Source: Mucilaginibacter xinganensis (GTDB lineage: Bacteria; Bacteroidota; Bacteroidia; Sphingobacteriales; Sphingobacteriaceae). Taken from it: a stretch of 34,925 bases of DNA. The stretch is taken from contig JAMFSA010000085.1 in NCBI GenBank assembly GCA_026225055.1, positions 1 to 34,925 of the forward strand, read 5' to 3'. The position numbers and the translations under genes were made by a program. Under the pieces are notes generated by a model. That model made no database searches. It had not been told where the DNA came from and worked only from the letters and a program-made list of their open reading frames with translations. This document shows, one piece after another, positions 24,588-33,318 of the stretch; position 1 is the stretch's first letter; every line of letters starts with the position of its first letter.

Positions 24588-25295
24588 TTACATAGGTACT
24601 TCTATTAAAAGTAAACGGGATTTCGCTTCGGTTATAATTGATATCGAACTGGTATTATAAACACCCAATGCATCCCTTTTGTTTAATGTTGTGCCATCTA
24701 TTTCGGCAGCACCATCTATAACAAATACATAAACCCCATTGCCCGGTTGTTTAATGTCATAAGTAAACTCCTTGCCTGCGTCAAAATCACCCATCGAAAA
24801 TGTAGCGTCCTGGTTTATCCAAAGCGTATCAGCATTTTTATCCGCTGATATCAATGTGGTTAACTCATTCAGTTTTAAAACATCGGTAAAATTCTTTTGG
24901 TCGTACCTTGGTTTTATATTTTTTTCCTTCGGGAAAAGCCAGATCTGTAAGGTATTGGCGGCCTCTGTTTTGGAGTGATTATACTCCGAGTGCGTAACCC
25001 CGCTCCCTGCCGACATCACCTGCACTTCGCCCGCATGTATCACACCGATGTTGCCCATACTGTCCTTATGCTCTAATGCACCTGAAATTGGGATAGTAAT
25101 GATCTCCATATTATCGTGCGGATGCGTACCAAAACCTTTGCCGCCTGCAATAATATCGTCATTTAATACCCTTAAAGCGCCAAAATGAATCTTCTCTGAG
25201 TCATAATAAGAGGCAAAACTAAATGAGAAATTTGCCTTTAACCAGCCTATATCGTTGTGGCCGCGTTTATCAGCGGCATAATATATTTTTTCCAT
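24588..25295 (-). CDS. pirin family protein (YhhW-type bicupin)
   Basis: A 235-aa bicupin. Members bind one metal in the N-terminal cupin, and some act as quercetin 2,3-dioxygenases. Metal ligands His58 and His60 (GTHPHDNMEI), His102 and Glu104 (GSGVTHSEYN) are intact. The start is the ATG at 25295 (MEKIYYAADKRG); the frame extends upstream to 25322 but the extra nine residues are unlike homologues. It is divergent from the NAD(P)-binding protein gene. Actual substrate unknown. Confidence 0.92.
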   Translation of the reverse strand: MEKIYYAADKRGHNDIGWLKANFSFSFASYYDSEKIHFGALRVLNDDIIAGGKGFGTHPHDNMEIITIPISGALEHKDSMGNIGVIHAGEVQVMSAGSGVTHSEYNHSKTEAANTLQIWLFPKEKNIKPRYDQKNFTDVLKLNELTTLISADKNADTLWINQDATFSMGDFDAGKEFTYDIKQPGNGVYVFVIDGAAEIDGTTLNKRDALGVYNTSSISIITEAKSRLLLIEVPM

Positions 25296-25352
25296 GATTA
25301 TTGTATTTACATGTTTAAACACGCAATTTTTATTCCATAATTTAATTATATG

Positions 25353-25360
25353 TATTTTTG
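25353..25360 (+). promoter_or_regulatory. -7 element of the NAD(P)-binding protein gene
   Basis: TATTTTTG matches TAnnTTTG exactly. It falls after the upstream in-frame ATG at 25350, so that ATG cannot lie on the transcript and the start at 25380 is favoured. Confidence 0.6.
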
Positions 25361-25379
25361 CAAGGAAATTTGTTTACAA

Positions 25380-26036
25380 ATGGCATATAAAGCTATAATT
25401 GCGGGCGCAAGCGGACTAATTGGCAGTAAATTGTTAACCATACTGCTAAGTATGCCGGAGTACAACGAAGTGGTGATTTTAGTCAGGAAATCTACCGGCA
25501 TTCAGCATACAAAATTAAAGGAACTGGTGATAGATTATGACCAGCTGGATAATTATGCTGATAAGATTTCCGGTCATGCCATATTTAGCTGCCTGGGTAC
25601 AACAAATAACAAAACGCCGGATAAAGATATCTATCGTAAAATAGATCATGACTACCCGGTTAAGCTGGCACAATTAGGATTGAAAAATGGCGTTAAGCAA
25701 TTTCATTTGGCATCATCTCTTGGTGCTGATGCTAAATCATCAACCTTTTACCTCAAACTGAAAGGTGAAACGGAAGAAGATATTGAGAAAGTTGGATTAA
25801 AAACTGTGCATATCTATCAGCCGTCATTTATAACAGGCGACAGGAAAGAGCACAGGCTTTCCGAAAAGATCCTGATCCCGATAATGAAGTTGATAGATCC
25901 TTTATTATTTGGCAGTTTTAAAAAATACAGGAGCATACCTGCGCAAACCATTGCGATGGCTATGTTCAAAGAATCGATTACTAACGAAGAGGGCCTATTT
26001 ATACACCCCTCCGATAATATAAAACAAATAGCGTGA
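25380..26036 (+). CDS. NAD(P)-binding atypical short-chain dehydrogenase, HTATIP2/NmrA-like
   Basis: A 218-aa Rossmann-fold protein. The dinucleotide loop is GASGLIG (9-15), and a YLKLK segment (Tyr124, Lys128) supplies the YxxxK pair. The sequence between (ISGHAIFSCLGTTNNKTPDK) is typical of the HTATIP2/TIP30-like group of oxidoreductases. The start is ATG 25380, supported by the -7 box at 25353-25360. The final TGA overlaps the GTG start of the ABC-F gene (GTGA), so the two are coupled. Its reaction is not known. Confidence 0.85.
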   Translation: MAYKAIIAGASGLIGSKLLTILLSMPEYNEVVILVRKSTGIQHTKLKELVIDYDQLDNYADKISGHAIFSCLGTTNNKTPDKDIYRKIDHDYPVKLAQLGLKNGVKQFHLASSLGADAKSSTFYLKLKGETEEDIEKVGLKTVHIYQPSFITGDRKEHRLSEKILIPIMKLIDPLLFGSFKKYRSIPAQTIAMAMFKESITNEEGLFIHPSDNIKQIA

Positions 26037-27895
26037 GTACTTATGTTTCTGCCGAAAACCTCGGCCATTCTTTTCATGATAAGTGGTTGTTTAAAAATGT
26101 AACCATTGGTATTAACCGCGGGCGCAGGGTTGCGCTGGTAGGTATTAATGGTGCAGGTAAATCAACCCTGTTAAAGCTTCTGGCTGGTGAGTTTTCGCCA
26201 ACCGAGGGTAAAGTTGTACGTAGTCGTGATTTGAGATTGGGCTATTTAGAACAGGATCCGCATTTTAAAAACGCTATCACTATTAGCGATTACATTTTTC
26301 ATGCTGATAACGTGCAGCAGCAGGCCATACGTAAGTATGAAGAATTGCTGGAAAACGACCCCGATAATGCCAAAGCCATTGATAAAGCAATGGAAGAATT
26401 AGGCGATGTGGATGCCTGGGAGTATGAATATAAGATCAAAACCATTTTAGGCAGGTTGGATATTCACCATCTGAATCAGCATATAGATACCTTATCGGGT
26501 GGACAAAAGAAGCGTTTGGCCCTGGCTCGACTGCTAATTGAAGACCCGGATATCTATATTCTTGATGAGCCTACCAACCACCTGGACATTGATACCATTG
26601 AATGGCTGGAAAAATTACTAACTGAAGGATCAAAAACCATTCTGATGGTTACACACGACAGGTATTTCCTGGACAATGTTTGTAACGAGATACTGGAGAT
26701 AGATCGTGGCAAGATGATCCCCTACGTAGGTAACTATGGTTATTACCTGGAGAAAAAGGCAGAACGTGAAAGCGCTGACGAAGCACAATTTCAAAAAAAC
26801 AGTAATTTATTAAAGAAGGAACTGGAGTGGATGCGCAGGCAACCACAAGCCCGTGGCACAAAATCAAAGGCGCGTATTGATGCTTTTTATGAACTGGAAG
26901 ATAAAACAAAGAATACCGGCTTAAAGGAAAAGGTTGAACTGAGCGTAAAAACTGCACGCCAGGGCAACAAGATCATGGAGCTGCACCATATCAGCAAAGC
27001 TTTTAACGGGATTACTTATACTGATAATTTCAGCTATGTATTTAAAAAAGGCGACCGTATAGGTTTAGCAGGCAAGAACGGTAGTGGTAAATCAACCCTG
27101 TTGAACATGATAACCGGTTCACTTAATCCTGATAAAGGAACCATAGAAACCGGTGAGACTACTGTATTGGGTTATTTCCACCAGGCGGGTATTACTTTTA
27201 AGGATGATGAGCGTGTAATTGATGTAGTTAAAAACGTTGCTGAGTTTATAACTATGGCTGATGGAAAGACCATCTCAGCCTCTGCCCTGCTTACTTTGTT
27301 CCTTTTCCCGCCAGCTAAACAGTATGGCTTTATTGCCAATTTAAGTGGTGGCGAGAAGAAAAGGCTTCAGTTAATGAGTATCCTGATGAAGAACCCTAAC
27401 TTCCTGATACTGGATGAGCCCACTAACGATCTGGATATTGATACGCTTAACGTGCTTGAAGAGTTCCTTACTAATTATGGCGGCGTACTAATGATGGTAT
27501 CGCACGATAGGTATTTACTGGATAAGTTAACCGATCAGCTATTTATAGTAGAAGAAAAAGGCCATGTAAGGATTTATAACGGCAATTATTCATCATACCG
27601 CATTGAGCAGGAAGAAGCTCGTCAGCAAAAAAAGAATCCAACTGTAGCCGTACTGCAACCTGTTCAGGCTAAGAAAAGCAAGCTAAGCTTTAAGGAAACG
27701 AAGGAGCTGGAAACGTTGGAACAGGAGATAGCTAAGATTGAAAACCAAATAGCTGGTTGTAATAAGGAACTGGATACAGCTGGTATCGCACCCAGCAAAT
27801 TGAATGATATACTGGATAAAATCAACACACTAAACAGCCAGCTTGATGAGAAAAGTATGCGCTGGATTGAGTTAACCGAACTAAAAGAGTCGTAA
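26033..27895 (+). CDS. ABC-F family ATPase (Uup-like)
   Basis: A 620-aa soluble protein with two ABC domains and no membrane segment. Walker A motifs GINGAGKST (37-45) and GKNGSGKST, signatures LSGGQKKRLALARLL and LSGGEKKRLQLMSIL, and Walker B motifs ILDEPTNHLDI and ILDEPTNDLDI are all intact. A linker with WMRRQPQARGTKSKARIDAF lies between, and a C-terminal coiled coil ends the protein, as in Uup. ABC-F proteins act on ribosomes or translation; the Uup class also affects DNA stability. The start is GTG 26033, the codon giving the normal N-terminus MSTYVSAENLGHSF, overlapping the upstream stop. Confidence 0.93.
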   Translation: MSTYVSAENLGHSFHDKWLFKNVTIGINRGRRVALVGINGAGKSTLLKLLAGEFSPTEGKVVRSRDLRLGYLEQDPHFKNAITISDYIFHADNVQQQAIRKYEELLENDPDNAKAIDKAMEELGDVDAWEYEYKIKTILGRLDIHHLNQHIDTLSGGQKKRLALARLLIEDPDIYILDEPTNHLDIDTIEWLEKLLTEGSKTILMVTHDRYFLDNVCNEILEIDRGKMIPYVGNYGYYLEKKAERESADEAQFQKNSNLLKKELEWMRRQPQARGTKSKARIDAFYELEDKTKNTGLKEKVELSVKTARQGNKIMELHHISKAFNGITYTDNFSYVFKKGDRIGLAGKNGSGKSTLLNMITGSLNPDKGTIETGETTVLGYFHQAGITFKDDERVIDVVKNVAEFITMADGKTISASALLTLFLFPPAKQYGFIANLSGGEKKRLQLMSILMKNPNFLILDEPTNDLDIDTLNVLEEFLTNYGGVLMMVSHDRYLLDKLTDQLFIVEEKGHVRIYNGNYSSYRIEQEEARQQKKNPTVAVLQPVQAKKSKLSFKETKELETLEQEIAKIENQIAGCNKELDTAGIAPSKLNDILDKINTLNSQLDEKSMRWIELTELKES

Positions 27896-27898
27896 AAA

Positions 27899-28153
27899 AT
27901 GAAGGTATCGGATATTATAGCTTCAGTAGGTGTTATTATTCTTTTAATAGCATTCCTGTTAAATCTGTATAAAAAGCTACCTGCATCAAGCAGAATATAT
28001 ACGTTTATGAATTTTTTAGGAGCTGCTATATGTGGTTTCTCCTCCTATTTAATAAAATTTTATCCGTTCGTTGTACTTGAGAGCATCTGGTCACTATTTG
28101 CATTAGCCTCATTGTTTAAGGTTTCACGTGGAACATCGGATACCGATAAATAA
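27899..28153 (+). CDS. small membrane protein, CBU_0592-like
   Basis: An 84-aa protein with three hydrophobic segments (about 5-23, 35-52, 57-75), resembling the CBU_0592-like small membrane family. It starts 3 bases after the ABC-F stop and is probably in the same operon. Its last 11 codons contain a complete parS-like site (28121-28134) that encodes VSRGT. Function unknown. Confidence 0.8.
   Translation: MKVSDIIASVGVIILLIAFLLNLYKKLPASSRIYTFMNFLGAAICGFSSYLIKFYPFVVLESIWSLFALASLFKVSRGTSDTDK
28120..28135. promoter_or_regulatory. parS-like site 1 (inside CDS)
   Basis: GGTTTCACGTGGAACA contains the 14-bp core GTTTCACGTGGAAC, close to the bacterial parS consensus TGTTTCACGTGAAACA. It lies in the 3' end of the small membrane protein gene. 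ParB would bind here. Confidence 0.8.
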
Positions 28154-28163
28154 CTTACTTCAA

Positions 28164-28179
28164 TGTTTCACGTGGAACA
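28164..28179. promoter_or_regulatory. parS-like site 2
   Basis: TGTTTCACGTGGAACA, a full 16-bp match to the parS form. It is 44 bases after site 1, in the gap before mnmG. Confidence 0.88.
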
Positions 28180-28219
28180 TATGAGTATTAAAAGCGATTT
28201 TAAAAGAATATATCGTTGA

Positions 28220-28235
28220 TGTTTCACGTGGAACA
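28220..28235. promoter_or_regulatory. parS-like site 3
   Basis: TGTTTCACGTGGAACA, identical to site 2 and 56 bases beyond it. Flanks extend the palindrome to GATGTTTCACGTGGAACATC (28218-28237). Confidence 0.88.
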
Positions 28236-28292
28236 TCAATAAAAATAGAAGAATAACGTTCTATATACAGAGCGGTTTATAGGTAAATAGCC

Positions 28293-30155
28293 ATGTTTAA
28301 GAAGTATAATGTTATAGTAGTTGGTGCCGGCCACGCCGGTTGTGAAGCAGCAGCGGCAGCAGCCAACCTTGGTTCGTCCGTATTATTGGTAACCATGAAT
28401 ATGGGTACCATAGCACAGATGAGCTGTAACCCTGCTATGGGTGGTGTTGCCAAAGGGCAAATAGTACGCGAGATTGATGCAATGGGTGGATATTCAGGTA
28501 TCATCACCGATAAAACATCCCTACAGGTGCGCATGCTGAATAAGTCGAAAGGCCCTGCTATGTGGAGCCCACGTGCTCAAAGTGATCGTATGCGCTTTGC
28601 TGAAGAATGGCGCTTGGCATTGGAGAGAACTCCAAATGTTGATTTTTGGCAGGATACTGTTACTTCGCTATTAGTAAAGAACAATGCTATTTGTGGTGTA
28701 AAAACATCCATAGGTATAGAGATAGAAGCTGATTCAGTAGTATTAACTAATGGTACTTTCTTAAACGGCGTAATACATATAGGTGAGAAACGTTTTGGTG
28801 GTGGCCGTACAGGTGAAAAAGCAGCAACGGGTTTAACTGAGCAATTGGTTGAACTTGGCTTTGAATCGGGTAGAATGAAGACAGGCACCCCACCCCGCGT
28901 TGACGGCAGAAGCCTGAATTATTCATTAATGGAAGAACAATGGGGCGATGAAGAGCGTGGCCGTTTCTCTTATACAGATGTAGAACTTGCCAATGATCAG
29001 CGTTGTTGCTGGATAACCTATACAAATAGTAAGGTACATGAAACTTTGAAGGAAGGCTTTGAAAGATCACCCATGTTTACAGGCAGGATCAAGGGCCTTG
29101 GCCCTCGTTACTGCCCATCAATTGAAGATAAGATAAACCGCTTTGCCGAACGCGAGCGCCACCAGATATTTGTTGAGCCAGAAGGATGGAACACAGTGGA
29201 GATCTACGTAAATGGTTTCTCTACTTCATTACCTGAAGAAATTCAATATAAAGCATTGACCCAAATACCAGGTTTTGAAACTGTAAAGATGTTCCGCCCG
29301 GGTTATGCAATTGAATATGATTTCTTCCCTCCTACCCAGCTAAGCCTGACATTAGAAACTAAGCTGATCAGTAACCTATATTTCGCAGGGCAGATAAACG
29401 GAACAACTGGTTATGAGGAAGCGGCATCGCAAGGCTTTATGGCCGGCATTAATGCGCACCAAAAGATCAATGATAAACATGAGTTGATACTAAAAAGATC
29501 AGAATCATACATTGGGGTATTAATTGATGACCTGGTTACTAAAGGAACTGAAGAACCATACCGCATGTTTACCTCAAGGGCAGAACATCGCTTATTGCTT
29601 CGCCAGGATAATGCCGACATCAGGTTAAGCCCAATTGGTCATGACTTAGGATTGATCAACGATGAGCGTTTAGAGAAGGTAAATAAGAAGATCAAAAATT
29701 CAGATGAGATTGTAGCTTATACAAAAGCAAAGTCGATAGATCCGGCAAATGTTAATACCTTATTGGAGACATTAGAGACGAGCCCTATTTCGCAAGGTGC
29801 CAAATTATTTAATTTATTAAGCAGGCCTCAGGTCGCATTTACAGATTTGAGAAAAGCAGATTCAGCACTTGATGAGCTCTTATCAAAATATGATAAAGAA
29901 ACTATTGAGCAGGCTGAAATAAAAATTAAATATGAGAGTTATTTTGAAAAGGAAATGGACATTGTTGATCGTATGAAAAAAATGGAGGACCGTGAAATAA
30001 ACGCGGCATTTGACTATCACACTTTGCAGTCGCTTTCAAAAGAGGCACGCGAAAAACTGATGAAGATAAAACCACGCACTTTAGGCCAGGCATCGCGCAT
30101 TTCGGGGGTTTCACCTTCTGATATTTCAGTTTTAATGGTTCACATGTCGAGATAG
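28293..30155 (+). CDS. mnmG: tRNA uridine-5-carboxymethylaminomethyl modification enzyme MnmG
   Basis: MnmG (GidA) works with the GTPase MnmE to install the cmnm5 group on U34 of several tRNAs, using FAD, NADH and methylene-tetrahydrofolate. The 620-aa length is standard. The FAD-binding motif is [12 protein letters not shown] (10-20), followed by [21 protein letters not shown] and the family signature [12 protein letters not shown]. The C-terminal helical domain ends with [13 protein letters not shown]. The start ATG 28293 lies 58 bases after parS site 3. GidA genes are often near the replication origin, which fits the parS cluster. Confidence 0.97.
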   Translation: MFKKYNVIVVGAGHAGCEAAAAAANLGSSVLLVTMNMGTIAQMSCNPAMGGVAKGQIVREIDAMGGYSGIITDKTSLQVRMLNKSKGPAMWSPRAQSDRMRFAEEWRLALERTPNVDFWQDTVTSLLVKNNAICGVKTSIGIEIEADSVVLTNGTFLNGVIHIGEKRFGGGRTGEKAATGLTEQLVELGFESGRMKTGTPPRVDGRSLNYSLMEEQWGDEERGRFSYTDVELANDQRCCWITYTNSKVHETLKEGFERSPMFTGRIKGLGPRYCPSIEDKINRFAERERHQIFVEPEGWNTVEIYVNGFSTSLPEEIQYKALTQIPGFETVKMFRPGYAIEYDFFPPTQLSLTLETKLISNLYFAGQINGTTGYEEAASQGFMAGINAHQKINDKHELILKRSESYIGVLIDDLVTKGTEEPYRMFTSRAEHRLLLRQDNADIRLSPIGHDLGLINDERLEKVNKKIKNSDEIVAYTKAKSIDPANVNTLLETLETSPISQGAKLFNLLSRPQVAFTDLRKADSALDELLSKYDKETIEQAEIKIKYESYFEKEMDIVDRMKKMEDREINAAFDYHTLQSLSKEAREKLMKIKPRTLGQASRISGVSPSDISVLMVHMSR

Positions 30156-30272
30156 GTTTATAAATAACTGAACATCAATACAATATAAAAATTTTCGATT
30201 AGAGCCATTATTTTTAATTTCTAATATAAGTCGTTGTCAAAACATAAAAATCGATTATAGCCAATAAAAACT

Positions 30273-31913
30273 ATGTTAAATAAAAGGGAGCCGTTTTTTT
30301 TTAAAAATTTACTGTTTACAGCTATAGTTTTAATGATTTTTGGGTGCGCCAGCCAGCAATTACCTCATGGCGGTCCAAAAGATGTAACCCCACCCCGATT
30401 GTTGAAGGCGACCCCTCCAAACATGACACGACACTTTGCCGCCAAAACTGTTCGTTTGGATTTTGATGAATATTTTAAACTGAATAACCAGTTTACAGAA
30501 ATCACCATGAGCCCGGTGCAGGACAAACAACCTGAGTTTAAAATTAAGGACAAAAGCCTGGTCATAAATTTTAAGGATACGTTGCAAAAAAATACAACCT
30601 ACGTTATCAACTTTGGCAAAGCGATACAGGATGTAAATGAAGGCAACACTTTAAAAAATTTCACTTACGTTTTTTCAACGGGCCCGCATATTGATTCACT
30701 TAGCGTATCTGGTAATGTTACTAACTCTATAACGCAGCAAAGAGAGAAAGATGTAACTGTAATGCTTTTCCCTTTGGATAAAGATTCGGTATACTTCGGT
30801 AAAAAGAAACCTACCATTTATGCTACAACTGATACTGCCGGCAACTTCTCGTTAAATAACTTGCACGATGGTGATTATACCATCTACGCTTTAAAAGAAA
30901 ATAGTCCGGATAGAATTTATGATAAAGATGATGAGCTGATCGCTTTCCTAAAAAAACCTATTCGTCTCTACTCTGATACCTCTGATATAAAGTTATCCTT
31001 GTTTCAACAGGATCCTCAAAAATTCAGAATGGTTGAAAACAAATTTGAGCAGGATGGTAAACTACTTATGGTATTTAATAAAAAGTTGATCAATCCATCC
31101 ATAAAAGTTATCTATCCACCAGCGCTTGATAATTTAAAAATAGTTGAGTTTAGCAAAACTAATGACACGGCAAGGCTCTACATGAAGAACATGGATTTTG
31201 ATTCGTTACGTGTAGCCATTATTGAAAATGGTAAACCTATAGATAGTATATCAAAAGATAAAGGCAGAAAAGAAACCTTTAAAAAGGATTTTACTTTTGC
31301 ATTAAGCAGTGGTGCCGGTAATAAATTAAAACCCTTTACCGACCTGCTAATCACTTCAACGGCGCCAATAGATAACGTGGATGAAGCACAAATAACCTTA
31401 AGTGAGGATTCAACTTCTGTACCTTTTAACCTGGTAAAAGATACATCCGGTACACGGAAATTCTCCATTAAATACCATTGGAAACAGGATGCCAAATATA
31501 TCATTGATTTTGAGCCTGGCGCATTTACCAGTATTTACGGGCAGAAAAACATAAAGTTTATTAAGTCATTCGCAATTGATAAAGTTGAGAATTACAGCAC
31601 ACTAACGCTGCATGTAACTGTACCTGATACATCAAAACAATATATAGTTCAGTTTTACCAGGATAATAGAAATATACTGAACAGTTACCCGATAAGTAAA
31701 AACGGAAATATAGTTTATAAGAATTACTTAACGGGTAAATATCATATAAGAGTTATTTACGACTCCAACCGAAATGGTAAGTGGGATACTGGTAACGTGA
31801 AAAAGAAATTGTATCCGGAGAATATATGGATAGACCCAACAGAAATAACCCTAAGGCCTAATTGGGATGCGGAGGATAAGCTGGAGATACCGAGGGAGGT
31901 AGTTATCCCATAA
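30273..31913 (+). CDS. Big_5 (SbsA Ig-like) domain lipoprotein
   Basis: A 546-aa predicted lipoprotein: the signal helix (about 10-24) ends in lipobox IFGC with Cys25. A Bacteroidota hallmark sequence follows, ASQQLPHGGPKDVTPPRLL, then a Big_5 Ig-like domain (to about 145, ending TLKNFTYVFSTGP). Beta-rich repeats make up the rest, including a transthyretin-like segment (YATTDTAGNFSLNNLHDGDY). Likely surface or periplasmic; no enzymatic motif was seen. It is 117 bases after mnmG; the gap holds no obvious promoter or hairpin. Confidence 0.85.
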   Translation: MLNKREPFFFKNLLFTAIVLMIFGCASQQLPHGGPKDVTPPRLLKATPPNMTRHFAAKTVRLDFDEYFKLNNQFTEITMSPVQDKQPEFKIKDKSLVINFKDTLQKNTTYVINFGKAIQDVNEGNTLKNFTYVFSTGPHIDSLSVSGNVTNSITQQREKDVTVMLFPLDKDSVYFGKKKPTIYATTDTAGNFSLNNLHDGDYTIYALKENSPDRIYDKDDELIAFLKKPIRLYSDTSDIKLSLFQQDPQKFRMVENKFEQDGKLLMVFNKKLINPSIKVIYPPALDNLKIVEFSKTNDTARLYMKNMDFDSLRVAIIENGKPIDSISKDKGRKETFKKDFTFALSSGAGNKLKPFTDLLITSTAPIDNVDEAQITLSEDSTSVPFNLVKDTSGTRKFSIKYHWKQDAKYIIDFEPGAFTSIYGQKNIKFIKSFAIDKVENYSTLTLHVTVPDTSKQYIVQFYQDNRNILNSYPISKNGNIVYKNYLTGKYHIRVIYDSNRNGKWDTGNVKKKLYPENIWIDPTEITLRPNWDAEDKLEIPREVVIP

Positions 31914-31920
31914 TAACCAA

Positions 31921-32065
31921 ATTGTCATGCTGAGGAACGAAGCATCTTTTATACATGCGGTATAGGAATGCGGACAGATTCTTCGCTATCGCTACCCATG
32001 ACAGAATTGAAAAATCTGTCATTTCACCTTCAGAGGCCGCGGATTTTAAAACTCAGAATGACAAT
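31921..32065. repeat. degenerate REP-like composite element
   Basis: ATTGTCATGCTGAG (31921-31934) is inverted at 32052-32065 with one mismatch. An inner segment AGATTCTTCG...CATGACAG (about 31977-32013) is a second imperfect inverted copy of the left end. The core GAGG-ACGAAGCA is shared with the palindrome at 7258-7339. It fills the gap between the Big_5 and carbonic anhydrase genes, which converge here. Confidence 0.75.
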
Positions 32066-32071
32066 CTTAGA

Positions 32072-32590
32072 TTATTTCTCCTCTTTAAACCAACCTGAAT
32101 ACATGATATAATTATTCGGCAAACGTGTCAGCATTTCGCGTTGGGCATCAGTAATTGGTTTTATTTTTTTTGCAGGAGTACCGGCATATAAATACCCTGA
32201 TTCACATATAGTTTTCTCTAACACAACTGAACCTGCTGCAATGATCACAAACGGCTCTACAACGGCGTGATCCATCACGATAGCTCCCATTCCTACCAAT
32301 ACATTATCATGCAGCGTACAGCCATGCACAAGCGCGTTATGCCCTATTGAAACGTTGTTACCAATGTTTGTTGGTGCATACTGGTAGCTACAGTGGATCA
32401 CAGCCCCATCCTGTATATTAGTGTTGTTACCTATCTTAATATAATGCACATCGCCCCGGACAACCGCGTTAAACCAAACGGAACAATTATCACCCATAAC
32501 CACATCACCAACTATGGTAGCATTTTCGGCTATAAAACATTCCGATCCCCACACAGGGCTTTTATCTTTTACTGGTAATATCAGTGGCAT
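32072..32590 (-). CDS. gamma-carbonic-anhydrase family protein (YrdA/PaaY-like)
   Basis: A 172-aa left-handed beta-helix hexapeptide-repeat protein. Three zinc ligands of the gamma class are present: His66 (VIHC), His84 and His89 (GHNALVHG), together with Arg45, Asp47 and Gln60. The family interconverts CO2 and bicarbonate, though YrdA-like members may be poorly active. It is divergent from the tRNA gene with a 71-base gap. A near-consensus AATATTTG sits about 10 bases before the start. Confidence 0.92.
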   Translation of the reverse strand: MPLILPVKDKSPVWGSECFIAENATIVGDVVMGDNCSVWFNAVVRGDVHYIKIGNNTNIQDGAVIHCSYQYAPTNIGNNVSIGHNALVHGCTLHDNVLVGMGAIVMDHAVVEPFVIIAAGSVVLEKTICESGYLYAGTPAKKIKPITDAQREMLTRLPNNYIMYSGWFKEEK

Positions 32591-32617
32591 ATATTCAAAT
32601 ATTGATTGAGCGATTTA

Positions 32618-32649
32618 TTGAATTATTGATTTTTAATTTTTTATGTTTG
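32618..32649 (+). promoter_or_regulatory. tRNA-Gly promoter
   Basis: A -33 TTG (32618-32620) and a -7 TATGTTTG (32642-32649) separated by 21 bases. The -7 box ends 12 bases before the mature tRNA 5' end. Confidence 0.6.
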
Positions 32650-32661
32650 ATAAATTTTAAA

Positions 32662-32734
32662 GCGGAAATAGCTCAGCTGGTAGAGCATCAGTTTCCCAAA
32701 CTGAAGGTCGCGAGTTCGAGCCTCGTTTTCCGCT
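32662..32734 (+). tRNA. tRNA-Gly (anticodon CCC)
   Basis: A 73-base cloverleaf. The acceptor stem GCGGAAA (32662-32668) pairs with TTTCCGC (32727-32733), and the discriminator is T. The D-arm is GCTC-AGCTGGTA-GAGC. The anticodon stem TCAGT/ACTGA encloses loop TTCCCAA with anticodon CCC at 32695-32697. The T-arm is GCGAG-TTCGAGC-CTCGT with one G-U pair. CCA is not encoded. A CTTTTAT tract follows and may end transcription. Confidence 0.96.
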
Positions 32735-32737
32735 CTT

Positions 32738-33307
32738 TTATAAAACATACTTTGCTTTTTGAGCGGCAATTTTATTTATAGCTTCTTGTGCTTCTACAGG
32801 ATAATCTTTTATATCTGAAAGCACTGTACTAAACTCAACATTATTGTAGCTTGAAAATTTATTGTAGTAAAAATCAACTTTACGAGTATATTCATTTATA
32901 AATTCTTCATCTGATGGAGTAAAAATACGTTGATATAATGGTTTAATAAATTTCCAGTTTATAGATAAATAAATCAGTGCAATTAATAATATAAAAGGAT
33001 CTATACCTGGATAATTAAAATATAAGCTACCTATCCAAAAAGTATTGGCCGAACCAAATGACATACTTTCGGATGAAAAACAAATAATATTGAATACAGA
33101 AAGTATTAAGAGAGTTAATACTCCGTATTGCGCTTTAATATTATCTCTAAACTTTAATATAATTACAATTATCCAACCTAAAAAGCCAGCATAAGCATTT
33201 ATCGAAATTGTATAATTATAAGTCAGATAATTAACTATTGTTACGCCAATTAACCAGGCAAAAAACAATAAATATATTATATCAGAATATTTTGCCTTCT
33301 TATTCAT
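32738..33307 (-). CDS. unrecognised membrane protein
   Basis: A 189-aa protein with about four hydrophobic segments (9-29, 37-53, 60-77, 100-117) and a soluble charged C-terminal region of about 70 residues (SDEEFINEYTRKVDFYYNKF and on). I do not recognise the family. ATG 33307 is preferred to the TTG at 33313. A TATATTTG -7 element ends just 3 bases before the ATG, predicting a leaderless or nearly leaderless mRNA. It follows nadB by 11 bases and ends 4 bases from the tRNA on the opposite strand. The base composition looks more A+T-rich than its neighbours. Confidence 0.75.
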   Translation of the reverse strand: MNKKAKYSDIIYLLFFAWLIGVTIVNYLTYNYTISINAYAGFLGWIIVIILKFRDNIKAQYGVLTLLILSVFNIICFSSESMSFGSANTFWIGSLYFNYPGIDPFILLIALIYLSINWKFIKPLYQRIFTPSDEEFINEYTRKVDFYYNKFSSYNNVEFSTVLSDIKDYPVEAQEAINKIAAQKAKYVL

Positions 33308-33310
33308 GCA

Positions 33311-33318
33311 CAAATATA
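33311..33318 (-). promoter_or_regulatory. possible -7 element of the membrane protein gene
   Basis: TATATTTG on the minus strand, an exact TAnnTTTG match directly before the nadB stop codon's downstream edge and 3 bases from ATG 33307. It could be coincidental given the AT-rich context. Confidence 0.4.

Noticed and set aside
27899..28292. Three palindromes before mnmG as a CRISPR or generic repeat array
   Set aside because: Only three copies with unequal spacers, and the unit is the parS sequence, which explains it better.
32584..32781. 65-codon frame on the plus strand running through the tRNA
   Set aside because: It spans the tRNA-Gly gene and its promoter, and has no ribosome-binding site or similarity to a known protein.
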